From Actinomycetota bacterium (lineage in GTDB: Bacteria; Actinomycetota; Actinomycetes; Nanopelagicales; Nanopelagicaceae): a stretch of DNA of 6,794 nt. Below, piece by piece: positions 1-6,794 of this stretch. The position numbers were made by a program, and so were the translations under genes. The first letter of the stretch is position 1; each line of letters begins with the position of its first letter. The notes under the pieces were generated by a model. That model was not told the origin of the DNA. It worked only from the letters and a program-made list of their open reading frames with translations, and did no database searches. The stretch covers positions 1-6,794 of the forward strand of contig WLQA01000042.1 in assembly GCA_009698515.1 (NCBI GenBank), given 5' to 3'.

Positions 1-1301
1 ATATCGTGAGCGCTGCTGAATTAGCAATCGGATTGTTAATGGCATCTGCTCGTTTTATTTCTCCAGCACATGCCGCGCTTCGTAATGGCAAGTGGGCTCG
101 TTCTAAATACACCGGTGCCGAGTTATTTGAAAAAACATTAGGAATTGTTGGCTTTGGTCGTATTGGTCAATTAGTTACAGCTCGCATGCAGGCATTTGGT
201 ATGGATGTAGTTGCCTACGATCCATATCTACAACCAGCACGTGCTGCGCAATTAAATGTGCGTTTAGTGGAATTAGATGAACTACTTAAGATCTCTGATT
301 TCATCACTATTCACCTGCCAAAGACAAAAGAGACTGCAAATTTAATTGGTACAGATGCATTAAAGAAGGTAAAGCCAACGGTGCGCATTATTAATGCAGC
401 ACGTGGTGGCGTATTAGATGAAGCAGCACTTTATGAAGCATTAAAGGAGGGTCGAGTAGGTGGCGCTGGCCTTGATGTTTTTGCAACAGAGCCATGTACT
501 GATTCACCATTATTTGAATTAGATAATGTTGTTGCAACACCACACTTAGGCGCATCAACTGATGAGGCGCAAGAGCGTGCTGGTATCGCAGTTGCTGTAT
601 CTGTTCGCAAAGCATTATCTGGTGAGTTAGTACCAGATGCGGTAAATGTTAAAGGTGGCGCAATTGATCAAGCAGTTCGCCCAGCACTTCCACTTGTTGA
701 AAAATTAGCACAAGTTGCAACCGCACTAGCCGGTGAACAAGTTGCCTCAATTGATGTTGAAGTTCGCGGTGAAATTTCAGTACATGATGTTTCAGTTCTA
801 TCAACTAGTGCATTAAAAGGTGCATTAATTGCGATGGGCGCCGAAGATGTTACTTATGTAAATGCGCCAAACCTGGCAACCGAGCGTGGCTTAACTTCAG
901 CTGTAACAACTGATCCAGATTCACCAGATCATCGCAACTTAGTTTCAGTTCGCGCTGCATGTGCTGATGGCACCAAGGTATTTGTAAGTGGCACATTGAT
1001 GGGTATTCGCCAAGTTGAAAAGATTGTGGCAGTTGATCAATTAGATCTTGATTTAAAGCCAACTAATAATCTGCTATTCCTGCGCTACCAAGATGTTCCT
1101 GGCGTAGTTGGCGTTGTTGGAAATTCACTTGGTAAGTTAAAGATCAATATTGCCGATATGCAGGTAGCACGTACTGATGTTGGTGGCCAAGCGCTAATGG
1201 CATTGACTGTTGATTCAGTAATTCCAAATGATCTACTTGATGTAATTGCCAAAGAGACTGGCGCAGCCATGGTTCGCTATGTAAATCTGGTGACAGAGTG
1301 A
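1..1301 (+). CDS. serA: D-3-phosphoglycerate dehydrogenase, 5'-truncated by window edge
   Basis: Cytosolic enzyme that oxidises 3-phosphoglycerate to 3-phosphohydroxypyruvate with NAD, the first committed step to L-serine. The window begins inside the gene: the reading frame is open from base 3 (ATC), and the GTG at 6 is an internal valine in a conserved stretch (IVSAAE), not a start. Numbering from that valine as 1, the visible parts are the Rossmann NAD site GFGRIG (49-54) with Asp72 after the second strand, catalytic Arg133 (AARGG), Glu162 and His180 (TPHLGAS), an ASB-type intervening domain at about 220-350, and a C-terminal ACT domain at 355-431. Tyr361, Asp363 and Asn381 in the ACT domain have the same spacing as the serine-binding Tyr461/Asp463/Asn481 of the Mycobacterium tuberculosis enzyme, so serine feedback is likely. 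About 100 N-terminal residues are missing by comparison with that enzyme. The stop codon overlaps the leuB start (GTGA). Arg codons are 20 of 21 CGT/CGC. Confidence 0.96.
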   Translation, partial: IVSAAELAIGLLMASARFISPAHAALRNGKWARSKYTGAELFEKTLGIVGFGRIGQLVTARMQAFGMDVVAYDPYLQPARAAQLNVRLVELDELLKISDFITIHLPKTKETANLIGTDALKKVKPTVRIINAARGGVLDEAALYEALKEGRVGGAGLDVFATEPCTDSPLFELDNVVATPHLGASTDEAQERAGIAVAVSVRKALSGELVPDAVNVKGGAIDQAVRPALPLVEKLAQVATALAGEQVASIDVEVRGEISVHDVSVLSTSALKGALIAMGAEDVTYVNAPNLATERGLTSAVTTDPDSPDHRNLVSVRAACADGTKVFVSGTLMGIRQVEKIVAVDQLDLDLKPTNNLLFLRYQDVPGVVGVVGNSLGKLKINIADMQVARTDVGGQALMALTVDSVIPNDLLDVIAKETGAAMVRYVNLVTE

Positions 1302-2335
1302 AATCATTTAATTTAGCGGTAATCGCCGGCGATGGCATTGGTCCTGAGGTAGTTAATGAGGGATTAAAAGTCTTAGATGCAGTATCTAAAAAATATGATC
1401 TAACCTTTAATAAAACTCCTTATGAATTAGGTGCTAAGTACTGGCACAAAACTGGTGAAACACTTCCTGATTCAGTAATGGCAGAGCTAGCAAAGGCTGA
1501 TGTTATTTTGCTTGGCGCAGTTGGAGATCCCTCCGTGCCAAGTGGCGTGCTTGAGCGCGGTTTATTACTAAAGCTTCGCTTTGCCTTTGAGCATTACATA
1601 AATCTTCGCCCCGCAAAGTTATTTCCTGGTGTTACCTCACCTATTACCAATAACAAAGGTATTGATTTTGTTGTAGTTCGTGAAGGCACAGAAGGTTTAT
1701 ATGTTGGTGCCGGCTCTATTAAAGATGAGGGCACTAAAACAGAGCTGGCGATTGAAGAATCAATTAATACTTACAAAGGTGTTGAGCGAGTAATTCGCGA
1801 CGCATTCAATCGCGCACAAGCTCGACCACGCAAGAAATTAACCTTGGTTCATAAGAACAATGTATTAACTCGCGCCGGTGGACTTTGGACCCGCGTATTT
1901 AATGAGATTGCCAAAGAGTTTCCAGAGATCACAACTGATTACCTGCATGTGGATGCTGCGTCCATGTTTTTTGTAACCAACCCAGAGCGCTTTGATGTGG
2001 TAGTTACCGATAACTTATTTGGTGACATCATTACTGATATTGCAGCTGCTATTTGTGGCGGAATTGGACTTGCCGCAAGTGGCAACATAAATCCAACTGG
2101 TGCCTACCCATCGATGTTTGAACCAGTCCATGGCAGCGCACCTGATATTGCTGGTAAGAATTTAGCTGATCCAACTGCAACAGTTTTATCAGTTGCCATG
2201 ATGTTAAATCACTTGGGTGAGGCAAAGGCAGCAGCAGATGTAGAGGCAGCAGTTGCTGCAGATCTACTTGCACGTGGTGATAAGAAGCGTTCAACTGCAG
2301 AAATTGGCGATGCATTAGCAAAGGCAGTTGCATGA
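1298..2335 (+). CDS. leuB: 3-isopropylmalate dehydrogenase
   Basis: Cytosolic NAD- and Mg/Mn-dependent enzyme that oxidatively decarboxylates 3-isopropylmalate to 2-oxoisocaproate in leucine synthesis. The family also handles the 3-methylmalate intermediate of the citramalate route, which fits cimA downstream. The 345 residues are full length. Visible landmarks are the N-terminal GDGIGPEV (11-18), substrate-binding Arg94, Arg104 and Arg128, catalytic Tyr135 and Lys186, metal ligands Asp219, Asp243 and Asp247, and the NAD-adenosine loop EPVHGSAPDIAG (275-286). The substrate loop reads ERGLLLKLR (86-94), one residue longer than in Thermus, as I recall from actinobacterial LeuB. The Ala-rich tail (310-323) is compositionally simple. 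The start is GTG inside the serA stop (GTGA overlap). GGTGA at 1289-1293 could pair with the 16S 3' end, but translational coupling is more likely. No ATG lies between this GTG and the conserved GDGIGPEV motif. Confidence 0.97.
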   Translation: MKSFNLAVIAGDGIGPEVVNEGLKVLDAVSKKYDLTFNKTPYELGAKYWHKTGETLPDSVMAELAKADVILLGAVGDPSVPSGVLERGLLLKLRFAFEHYINLRPAKLFPGVTSPITNNKGIDFVVVREGTEGLYVGAGSIKDEGTKTELAIEESINTYKGVERVIRDAFNRAQARPRKKLTLVHKNNVLTRAGGLWTRVFNEIAKEFPEITTDYLHVDAASMFFVTNPERFDVVVTDNLFGDIITDIAAAICGGIGLAASGNINPTGAYPSMFEPVHGSAPDIAGKNLADPTATVLSVAMMLNHLGEAKAAADVEAAVAADLLARGDKKRSTAEIGDALAKAVA

Positions 2336-3417
2336 AGGTAATAAGCACTCCATCTACTAATCCAGTTTCTGATAAAGACCGCAATGAAAAATTAGCTGCC
2401 CCTGGTTTTGGTAAGTACTACACCGATCACATGGTGATTGCAGAGTGGAATGAAGCAACTGGTTGGTCAGATGCGCAGTTACAAGCTTATGCACCGTTAT
2501 CACTAGATCCTGCAACAATGGTTTTTCATTACGGCCAAGAGATCTTTGAAGGTATGAAGGCATACATCCAACCTGATGGTGGAATCTCTTTATTTAGACC
2601 AGATGCAAATGCAAAACGTTTTGCAAAATCAGCAGCACGTATTGCACTTCCTGAGATGCCAGTTGATTTCTTTGTTGAAACAGTTGAAGCATTAGTAAAG
2701 GCAGATAAGAATTGGGTGCCAAAAAATGTTGGTGAATCCCTTTATATTCGCCCATTTATGATTGCAACCGAGGTTGGATTAGGTGTTAGACCATCAAATA
2801 AAGCTACATATATTTTAATTGCTACACCTGCTGCTGCTTACTTCAATGCCGCAAATGCTGTAACTGTTTGGATTTCAACTGAGTATGTACGTGCTGCAAT
2901 TGGTGGAACTGGTGAGGCAAAGTGTGGTGGAAACTATGCAGCATCTTTAGTTGCACAAAAACAAGCAGCGGCTGAAGGATGCGATCAAGTTGTTTGGATC
3001 GATGCCAAAGAGCGTAAGTGGATTGAAGAGATGGGTGGCATGAATCTTTACTTTGTAAAAGGTAAAGGCAGTGATGCCAAGATCGTCACGCCAAAATTAA
3101 CTGGCACATTACTTCCTGGAATTACTCGCGATTCAATTTTGGCAGTAGCTGCCGATCTTGGATATCAAACTGAAGAGGTAATGATTTCAATGGATGATTG
3201 GCGCGATGGCGTTAAATCAGGTGAGATCTCTGAAATCTTTGCCTGTGGAACAGCAGCTGTTGTATCTGCTGTTGGAACTGCTAAATCTGCGCAGGGCACA
3301 TGGGTAACTGGTGATGGAAAACCTGGTCCGATTACAAATCAAATTCGCCAAACATTACTTGGAATTCAACATGGAACAATTGCTGATAAGCATGGCTGGA
3401 ATAAGAAAGTTATCTAA
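2332..3417 (+). CDS. ilvE: Branched-chain amino acid aminotransferase
   Basis: PLP enzyme (fold type IV) that interconverts leucine, isoleucine and valine with their 2-oxo acids, using glutamate/2-oxoglutarate; cytosolic. The 361-residue length matches actinobacterial IlvE (about 360-370) rather than the shorter E. coli type (about 309). Visible motifs are FGKYYTDHM near residue 26, FHYGQEIFEGMKAY (65-78), LYIRPFM with Arg140, the Schiff-base lysine Lys197 in GEAKCGGNYAAS, the class-IV signature around EEMGGMNLYF (232-241) and the phosphate-binding CGTAAVVSAVG (305-315). The ATG at 2332 overlaps the leuB stop (ATGA). AAAGG at 2320-2324, 7 nt upstream, is a possible weak ribosome site. Its place between leuB and cimA makes it the shared last step for leucine and isoleucine. 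An aminodeoxychorismate lyase or D-amino-acid transaminase assignment is unlikely given the length, motifs and neighbours. Confidence 0.97.
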   Translation: MKVISTPSTNPVSDKDRNEKLAAPGFGKYYTDHMVIAEWNEATGWSDAQLQAYAPLSLDPATMVFHYGQEIFEGMKAYIQPDGGISLFRPDANAKRFAKSAARIALPEMPVDFFVETVEALVKADKNWVPKNVGESLYIRPFMIATEVGLGVRPSNKATYILIATPAAAYFNAANAVTVWISTEYVRAAIGGTGEAKCGGNYAASLVAQKQAAAEGCDQVVWIDAKERKWIEEMGGMNLYFVKGKGSDAKIVTPKLTGTLLPGITRDSILAVAADLGYQTEEVMISMDDWRDGVKSGEISEIFACGTAAVVSAVGTAKSAQGTWVTGDGKPGPITNQIRQTLLGIQHGTIADKHGWNKKVI

Positions 3418-5006
3418 TGCCAGTAAATGATTCCTTTCATATCTACGACACCACCCTTCGTGATGGCGCCCAACAAGAGGGTTTAAATCTCTCTGTTCAC
3501 GACAAATTAACTATCGCCCGTCATCTAGATGATTTAGGTGTTGGTTTTATTGAAGGTGGCTGGCCAGGAGCAAACCCAAAGGACACTGAATTTTTTAAGT
3601 TGGCGCAAACTGAGTTAAAACTTAAGAATGCAACATTTGTAGCATTTGGTGCAACTCGCAGACCAGGCGTGAAAGCAGCAGATGATGTTCTACTTCGTGC
3701 ACTTCAAGATTCACGGGCTGCAGCTGTAACACTTGTTGCTAAAAGCCATGATCGCCATGTTGATCTTGCACTTAAAACACATTTAGATGAAAACCTAGCA
3801 ATGATTAAGGATTCAATTGAATTCTTAAAGGCTGGGGGACAGCGCGTATTCCTAGATGCAGAACATTTCTTTGATGGTTACATTTCAAATAAAGCTTATG
3901 CATTAGAGGTAGTTCGCACCGCTGTTGAAGCAGGCGCCGATGTAGTTGCACTTTGCGATACCAATGGCGGCATGCTTCCTGATGAACTTTCAAATATTGT
4001 GCATGAAGTACTAACTGCTTCAAAGGCTCGTCTTGGAATCCATTGTCACAATGACACAGGTTGCGCAGTTGCTAACTCACTTGCTGCTGTTGCTGCTGGT
4101 GTCACACATGTGCAGGGAACATTAAATGGTTATGGTGAGCGAACCGGTAATGCTGATTTGGTTAACATCATTGCAAATCTAGAGCTAAAGAAAGAAAAAT
4201 TAGTTTTACCAACTGGCAAACTACAAGAGGCATTTCGGATCTCTCACGCAGTTGCTGAAATTACCAATGTGGCGCCAAGTGCGCGCCAGCCATATGTTGG
4301 AGTTTCTGCCTTTGCTCATAAAGCAGGATTACATGCATCTGCCATCAAAGTAGATCCCATGATGTATCAACATGAGTCACCAGAAGCAGTTGGCAATGAC
4401 ATGCGAATGTTGGTCTCTGAGATGGCTGGCCGGGCTTCAATTGAATTAAAGTCACAGGAGTTAGGAATTGATTTAGGTGGCAATAAAGAATTAATTTCGC
4501 GTGTAGTAGATAAGGTAAAAGAGTTAGAGGGTAAAGGCTTTACCTTTGAAGCAGCGGATGCGTCCTTTGATTTACTTCTTCGCACAGAAGTTGCTGGCAA
4601 GCGCCCAACATTTTTCACAATTGAAGATTGGCAAACCACTGTTCACCAAGATGAATCTGGCAAAGTAACTTCAAAGGCAACACTTAAATTAAAAGCAAAT
4701 GGTGAAGAGATCTCATCTTCTGGTTCAGGAAATGGTCCAGTTAACGCAATTGATACCGCACTTCGCAGTGGTTTAGAAAAGTTTTATCCAGAACTATCAA
4801 AGTTAGAACTTACAGATTACAAAGTTCGTATCTTGGAAGGTCGCCTAGGAACTGGCGCGGTTACCCGAGTATTAGTTGAGACCAGTGATGGCGCGGGTGA
4901 GTGGAGCACAGTTGGTGTTCATGAAAACATTATTGCCGCATCTGCGATGGCATTAAATGATGCAGTTACCTATGGCTTACTAAGACAAGGCCGTAAACCC
5001 GAGTAA
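3417..5006 (+). CDS. cimA: (R)-citramalate synthase
   Basis: Condenses pyruvate and acetyl-CoA to (R)-citramalate, the entry to threonine-independent isoleucine synthesis; cytosolic. The 529 residues show a DRE-TIM-type barrel at about 7-270 with DTTLRDG (11-17, metal ligand Asp16), metal ligands His209 and His211 in HCHNDTG, and NGYGERTGNADL (237-248). A linker follows with HKAGLH (301-306), then a C-terminal LeuA-type regulatory domain at about 380-520. The stretch IEGGWPGANPKDTEFF (45-60) is, from family knowledge, typical of this long citramalate synthase group rather than of 2-isopropylmalate or homocitrate synthase. The regulatory domain suggests feedback control, probably by isoleucine (inference). 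The start ATG shares its A with the ilvE stop (TAATG). AGAAAG at 3404-3409 is at best a marginal ribosome site, so coupling to ilvE is likely. The nearby leuB and ilvE support this role; a homocitrate synthase-like activity is the main alternative. Confidence 0.93.
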   Translation: MPVNDSFHIYDTTLRDGAQQEGLNLSVHDKLTIARHLDDLGVGFIEGGWPGANPKDTEFFKLAQTELKLKNATFVAFGATRRPGVKAADDVLLRALQDSRAAAVTLVAKSHDRHVDLALKTHLDENLAMIKDSIEFLKAGGQRVFLDAEHFFDGYISNKAYALEVVRTAVEAGADVVALCDTNGGMLPDELSNIVHEVLTASKARLGIHCHNDTGCAVANSLAAVAAGVTHVQGTLNGYGERTGNADLVNIIANLELKKEKLVLPTGKLQEAFRISHAVAEITNVAPSARQPYVGVSAFAHKAGLHASAIKVDPMMYQHESPEAVGNDMRMLVSEMAGRASIELKSQELGIDLGGNKELISRVVDKVKELEGKGFTFEAADASFDLLLRTEVAGKRPTFFTIEDWQTTVHQDESGKVTSKATLKLKANGEEISSSGSGNGPVNAIDTALRSGLEKFYPELSKLELTDYKVRILEGRLGTGAVTRVLVETSDGAGEWSTVGVHENIIAASAMALNDAVTYGLLRQGRKPE

Positions 5007-5017
5007 TCTCAAGCCTT

Positions 5018-5917
5018 ATGTCCACGCAATTAATCGCTCAGTATGAAGAGCATCTTGCGATGGTTAGAAATTTATCTGATAACTCAATTCGTGGTTATGT
5101 TGGAGATTTAGAGTCATTCCTGGCTCATATGGAGAAACTAAAGGTTTTAGAGTTTAAAGATTTAACAATTGAACACATCAGATCTTGGCTAGCAAACCTA
5201 CAAACCACCGGAGTTGCTCGAAGCACATTAACTAGAAGAATTGTTTCAATTCGCGCTTTTACAAATTGGGCGGCAAGTAATGGTTGGTTAACTAGTGATC
5301 TAGGCGCCAATCTTTCAATTCCAAAAGCACATCGCACACTGCCAGAAATTTTAGATGTTGATGAGGCTGCGCAAATATTAAAAGCACTTGAGGTTAAGGC
5401 AGGGGAAGAGGTAAGCGCGGTTAACCTAAGAGATCTAGCAATGCTGGAAGTTTTATACGCATCTGGGATTCGTGTTTCCGAGTTATGCGGTTTAAATCTT
5501 GGCGATATTGATGCATCAAGAAATACTTTAAGTGTGATTGGTAAAGGTGATCGACAAAGAGTTGTGCCACTTGGAATTCCGGCTATGAAGGCGCTTCAAA
5601 ATTACTTAAGTAATGGCCGTAGTGAGTTTTTAAATAACAAATCAGCAGATGCGGTGTTTTTAGGTTCGCGTGGTAAGAGAATTGATCAGCGCACTGTGCG
5701 CGAGGTTGTCTATGAAGCGATGAAAGCAGTTGGTGCCACGATGGGACCACATGGACTCAGGCATAGTGCGGCAACACATTTATTAGAAGGTGGCGCTGAT
5801 CTTCGAACAGTGCAAGAGATCTTGGGTCATGCATCTCTTGCAACAACGCAGATCTATACCCATGTTTCTCCTGAGCGTTTGCAATCTGCTTACAAGCAAG
5901 CACATCCGCGCGCATGA
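5018..5917 (+). CDS. xerC: Site-specific tyrosine recombinase, XerC type
   Basis: Tyrosine recombinase expected to act with XerD at the chromosomal dif site to resolve chromosome dimers before division; cytosolic and DNA-binding. The 299 residues are the usual Xer length. An N-terminal SAM-like core-binding domain (about 5-90) precedes the catalytic domain (about 110-290), which carries the full active-site set: Arg152 (ASGIRVSEL), Lys176 (GKGDRQR), His245 and Arg248 (HGLRHS), His271 (LGHASL) and nucleophile Tyr280 (IYTHV). The C-terminus, ending AHPRA, and the HLAMVRNLS start resemble actinobacterial XerC rather than XerD; this is from family memory, so XerC versus XerD is less certain than Xer itself. 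It follows cimA after 11 bp with no Shine-Dalgarno sequence. Arg codons include 8 AGA, 3 CGA and 1 AGG of 22, unlike the biosynthetic genes upstream. No integrase-like extra domain or attachment site is visible, so this looks like a housekeeping gene and not a mobile element. Confidence 0.92.
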   Translation: MSTQLIAQYEEHLAMVRNLSDNSIRGYVGDLESFLAHMEKLKVLEFKDLTIEHIRSWLANLQTTGVARSTLTRRIVSIRAFTNWAASNGWLTSDLGANLSIPKAHRTLPEILDVDEAAQILKALEVKAGEEVSAVNLRDLAMLEVLYASGIRVSELCGLNLGDIDASRNTLSVIGKGDRQRVVPLGIPAMKALQNYLSNGRSEFLNNKSADAVFLGSRGKRIDQRTVREVVYEAMKAVGATMGPHGLRHSAATHLLEGGADLRTVQEILGHASLATTQIYTHVSPERLQSAYKQAHPRA

Positions 5918-6794
5918 AGATTGAATTAGCTTTAGGAATTACTGAGTTAAGTAAACGCATTAAACAAGATGATTTTGTGCGTGCAGTTTTATCTGGCAGG
6001 CGCCGAAATATGCAGCCAGGCTTTGAGCGAGTAGATATCAAACCGGTAATGATTAAAGATGAGATTAAATTACAAATTATTAGCAGTGATGAACGGCAGG
6101 CAACTACAAAAAATGTTGAGCTAGATTTTGATTTCGGGCCAATGTTGGCAAGTGGCTTTGCCAATTTACAGGCTGATACAACAAGTGAGAGTTATTCAAT
6201 TCGAGTAAGTAAAAAAGATGAAGCACTTGTTGCAATTGGCAAGGTAAAGCTAGAGCGAGTGTTAAATCATGATCGCATAAAGCAGCGATTGCTGGCAGAG
6301 AACAACCCAATCTTTAAGGCACTTGAGATGAGTGATGTGTTAGGGCGAATTAAGCCAACCAAGATGGATAAGTACAAACAGGTTGAGGAGTTCTTAAGGT
6401 TACTTATTCCCACAATAGAGGATGAGGTCAAAGATCAAGATTCCTTGTCGATAGTTGATTTAGGTTGCGGTCATGCCTATTTAACCTTTGGTGTGCAGGA
6501 GTACTTCAAAGACAAGTACAAAAATGTTTCAGTTTTAGGTGTAGATGAGCGAGTTGATTCAAAGGATCACAATGAGAAGGTTGCGGCAAAGTTAAAGGTA
6601 GATGCTAAATTTTTGGCGGCGAAGATTGCAGATACTCCAGCGCAAAAAGTTGATATTGCAATCGCACTGCATGCATGTGATACCGCAACAGATGATGCAA
6701 TTGCCTGGGCGGTTGATAATGCAGCGCAGGTAATAATGGTGGCTCCTTGTTGTATGCATGAGCTGCAAACACAAGTTAAGGAGGCACCAGAGCC
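5914..6794 (+). CDS. Class I SAM-dependent methyltransferase, 3'-truncated by window edge
   Basis: An open frame from ATG 5914 has no stop through the window end (293 codons plus 2 bases), so the protein continues beyond the window. The visible methyltransferase core has the SAM-binding glycine motif DLGCGHAYLTF (182-192), a motif II acidic region GVDER (209-213), then ALHACDTATDD (251-261) and VAPCCMHEL (276-284). These last two are, from memory, hallmarks of the Methyltransf_32-like group that includes bacterial proteins of about 390 residues and eukaryotic GSTCD and METTL25. Upstream of the core, SGRRR (27-31), LNHDRIKQRLL (117-127) and KYKQVEEFL (153-161) also fit the bacterial group, so the N-terminal half belongs to the family and is not a fusion. 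Substrate unknown; I do not assign one. About 100 residues are probably missing. The ATG overlaps the xerC stop (ATGA), with no ribosome site, implying coupled translation. Arg codons are 7 CGA of 14, suggesting modest expression. Confidence 0.88.
   Translation, partial: MKIELALGITELSKRIKQDDFVRAVLSGRRRNMQPGFERVDIKPVMIKDEIKLQIISSDERQATTKNVELDFDFGPMLASGFANLQADTTSESYSIRVSKKDEALVAIGKVKLERVLNHDRIKQRLLAENNPIFKALEMSDVLGRIKPTKMDKYKQVEEFLRLLIPTIEDEVKDQDSLSIVDLGCGHAYLTFGVQEYFKDKYKNVSVLGVDERVDSKDHNEKVAAKLKVDAKFLAAKIADTPAQKVDIAIALHACDTATDDAIAWAVDNAAQVIMVAPCCMHELQTQVKEAPE

Noticed and set aside
6..8. GTG near the left edge as the start of a 431-residue SerA
   Set aside because: The frame is open before it and the residues fit the interior of SerA (IVSAAE); starting here would remove the N-terminal part of the substrate-binding domain. 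It is an internal valine.
2246..2259. Palindrome GCAGCA-GT-TGCTGC near the leuB 3' end
   Set aside because: It falls in an Ala-rich coding stretch built from GCA/GCT/GCC codons, so repetition is explained by the protein; too short a loop to form a useful hairpin.
2049..2384. 111-codon open frame on the minus strand across the leuB/ilvE junction
   Set aside because: Its translation is rich in Leu, Gln and His with no recognisable motif, as expected for the complement of AT-leaning coding DNA, and it lies over two certain genes.
4367..4639. 90-codon open frame on the minus strand within cimA
   Set aside because: Shadow of the conserved cimA coding region, with Ser/Arg-rich composition and no motif.
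3417..5006. cimA as 2-isopropylmalate synthase (leuA) or homocitrate synthase
   Set aside because: The IEGGWPGANPKDTEFF region and overall layout fit the long citramalate synthase group better, though the distinction is from family knowledge without a search.
4987..5017. Inverted repeat AAGGC / GCCTT around the cimA stop, as a terminator
   Set aside because: Only a 5-bp stem with a 21-base loop, mismatched on both sides, and no T run follows; not a credible terminator.
5018..5917. Tyrosine recombinase as evidence of an integrated element or integron
   Set aside because: It has plain Xer length and termini, and no att repeats, tRNA, excisionase or cassette genes are nearby; it sits in a tightly packed housekeeping block.
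5757..6164. 135-codon open frame on the minus strand across xerC and the methyltransferase
   Set aside because: It overlaps the xerC active-site region and the methyltransferase N-terminus, both supported by motifs; no family resemblance was seen.

Overview
This is an ordinary, gene-dense chromosomal stretch with every gene on the + strand. It carries the end of serA, then leuB, ilvE and cimA, a Xer tyrosine recombinase (xerC), and the first 293 codons of a SAM-dependent methyltransferase that runs off the right edge. There is almost no non-coding DNA: the only intergenic gap is 11 bp (5007-5017), and the other junctions are 1- or 4-bp overlaps. No RNA gene, CRISPR array, mobile element or convincing terminator was found.

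Likely host: an actinobacterium with a small, streamlined, AT-leaning genome, such as the freshwater Nanopelagicales (acI) group. The signs are the long type of SerA (ASB plus ACT domains), the actinobacterial loop in LeuB, the XerC C-terminus ending in AHPRA, and the serA-leuB-ilvE-cimA order, which I recall from high-GC actinobacteria. The base composition (40% GC in the first 60 bases, similar by eye elsewhere), the heavy use of TTA and GCA codons and the tight packing point to a streamlined relative. The phylum is fairly secure; the order is an inference.

Layout: 1-5006 is an amino-acid biosynthesis block. SerA makes the first committed step to serine. CimA condenses pyruvate with acetyl-CoA to citramalate, LeuB oxidises both 3-isopropylmalate and the methylmalate intermediate of the citramalate route, and IlvE does the final transamination to isoleucine, leucine and valine. 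Together they suggest threonine-independent isoleucine synthesis, with LeuCD and the IlvBN/C/D enzymes encoded elsewhere. 5018-6794 is a different kind of DNA: a chromosome-dimer-resolution recombinase and a poorly characterised methyltransferase, joined to each other by an ATGA overlap. Arginine codon use changes sharply at this boundary (CGT/CGC before, AGA/CGA after).

I found no sign of a new defence, mobile or regulatory system. The points most worth a second look are the methyltransferase, its coupling to xerC, and the codon-use break with a possible leaderless promoter at the cimA/xerC junction.
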